A DNA stretch of 64,000 nt, from assembly GCA_964057225.1 (NCBI GenBank), contig OZ059900.1:4846501-4910500 (forward strand), given 5' to 3'. The notes below the pieces were generated by a model, which saw nothing but the letters and a program-made list of their open reading frames with translations, searched no databases and was not told the origin of the DNA. Made by a program: the position numbers and the translations under genes. Positions within the stretch are counted from its first letter, which is position 1; every line of letters starts with the position of its first letter. Below, piece by piece: positions 63,359 to 64,000 of the stretch. The DNA is from Auanema rhodensis. Lineage: Eukaryota > Nematoda > Chromadorea > Rhabditida > Rhabditidae.

Positions 63359-64000
63359 AGTTACAAATCAAGATCACTTTCTTTGGATACTTAGGTGGTA
63401 TAGCTACCTGTTCACAAAAAATTGGAAGTCCTGGTTACCATGCATCAAACCCATTAAGATTGTGTTTCTAGACTAATATAACCATGGGAAATTCATTTAA
63501 GTTCACAGTATTCTTTTATCTTTAACGGTATCCGAGTTACAAATCAAGATCACTTTCTTTGGATACTTATGTGGTATAGCTACCTGTTCACAAAAAATTG
63601 GAAGTCCTGGTTACCATGCATCAAATCCTTTAAGATAGTGTTTCTAGACTAATATAACCATGGGGACTTTATCAAAGTTCACAGTATTCTTCTATCTTTA
63701 ACGGTATCCGAGTTACAAATCAAGATCACTTTCTTTGGATACTTATGTGGTATAGCTACCTGTTCACAAAAAATTGGAAGTCCTGGTTACCATGCATCAA
63801 ACCCATTAAGATTGTGTTTCTAGACTAATATAACCATGGGAAATTCATTTAAGTTCACAGTATTCTTCTATCTTTAACGGTATCCGAGTTACAAATCAAG
63901 ATCACTTTCTTTGGATACTTAGGTGGTATAGCTACCTGTTCACAAAAAATTGGAAGTCCTGGTTACCATGCATCAAATCCTTTAAGATAGTGTTTCTTGA
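63007..64000 (+). repeat. 6-monomer module DDABAB, last copy, cut by the window end
   Basis: D (63,007), D, A with 'ctttta', 'tatgtgg'-B, 'tatgtgg'-A, then the XbaI-less B at 63,887, which stops after 114 bases at 'tttcttga'. The array clearly continues beyond the window. Confidence 0.8.

Larger units (their letters stand above)
1..64000 (+). repeat. 176-bp satellite array filling the whole window
   Basis: Tandem head-to-tail array of a 176-bp monomer. Starts fall at 1, 177, 353, 529 and so on; spot checks along the window (for example 9,505, 23,937, 34,495, 48,047, 58,079, 63,887) fit 176-bp spacing once two 1-bp deletions are allowed for. That gives 361 units of 176 bp, two of 175 bp and a 114-bp partial. 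All units have the same orientation. The first monomer is about 35% G+C, with only two CpGs in the common consensus, both near the monomer end ('aacgg', 'tccgag'). No other sequence class interrupts it, and both array ends lie outside the window. The likely role, inferred from length, order and homogeneity, is centromeric or pericentromeric chromatin. Unit length alone would also fit a subtelomeric or knob satellite. Confidence 0.98.

Noticed and set aside
1-64000. Open reading frames across the array
   Set aside because: The consensus has stops in all three forward frames (for example monomer positions 34, 111, 116) and all three reverse frames. Because 176 leaves remainder 2 on division by 3, the frame also rotates each unit. 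The longest forward open stretch expected is about 195 bp. No start, ribosome site or protein-like pattern supports a gene.
1-64000. CRISPR array
   Set aside because: Regular repetition with variable parts, but the unit is 176 bp, the variable patches come in only a few alleles, and there are no unique spacers, leader or cas genes.
1-64000. Primate alpha satellite
   Set aside because: Length (171 bp) and higher-order behaviour are similar, but the monomer lacks recognisable alpha-satellite sequence and its length is 176 bp.
1-64000. A single regular higher-order period for the whole window
   Set aside because: Marker spacings of 2, 3, 4, 5, 6, 7, 8, 10, 13, 14, 16, 20 and 29 monomers all occur. 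Order is only locally periodic, so the array is better described as a mosaic of duplications.

Overview
The whole 64 kb window is one uninterrupted satellite DNA array. A 176-bp monomer is repeated head to tail on one strand: 363 complete copies fill 1-63,886 and a 114-bp partial copy ends the window. With the monomer started at 'agttacaaat', position 1 is already in phase. The phase holds to the last base except for two 1-bp deletions (monomers 24,465-24,639 and 29,568-29,742). I see no gene, RNA gene, transposon, inversion or unrelated base anywhere, and the array continues past both edges. The consensus has no protein-coding capacity: stops occur in all six frames of each monomer, and 176 is not a multiple of 3.

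The organism is a eukaryote, and the array is most likely centromeric or pericentromeric. Unit length (about one nucleosome repeat), about 35% G+C (counted in the first monomer), strict head-to-tail order and recent local duplications all fit. Comparing with the Arabidopsis ~178-bp centromere repeat as I recall it, five short landmarks occur in the same order with nearly the same spacing. I therefore lean to a plant of the Brassicaceae (Brassica-type centromere repeats are also 176 bp), but I could not check this and did not recognise the species.

Monomers fall into a few families, defined mainly by two short variable patches (monomer positions 91-103 and 129-146) and a few single sites (5, 36, 50, 52, 72-73, 122, 158, 165). 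I call the families A ('acccattaag'), A' ('acccattaaaattg'), B ('atcctttaag'), B' ('atcctttgag'), C ('acacaatacg', then 'gggaaattc'), C' (same, then 'gagaaattc') and D (B front, then 'attaaaatt'). The rest of the monomer hardly varies.

Layout: four zones alternate between two family mixtures. X (about 1-9,600) and X' (about 20,400-43,450) are rich in C, B', A' and the 'agtaac'/'agtttt' variants. Y (about 9,650-20,400) and Y' (about 43,450-64,000) are rich in A with 'gtgtctc', C', D, and 'tacttg'. The X-to-Y junction and parts of Y recur 33-40 kb to the right, so the window looks like two passes of one larger unit, each later expanded. On top of this lie local duplications of 2, 3, 4, 6, 10, 12/16, 13, 20 and 29 monomers. 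The largest is a 5,103-bp, 29-monomer tandem duplication (about 20,913-31,249) whose private mutations, including the 1-bp deletion, all appear in both copies. At least four duplications have a hybrid monomer at the junction whose two halves come from opposite ends of the duplicated segment, the mark expected of unequal crossing-over.
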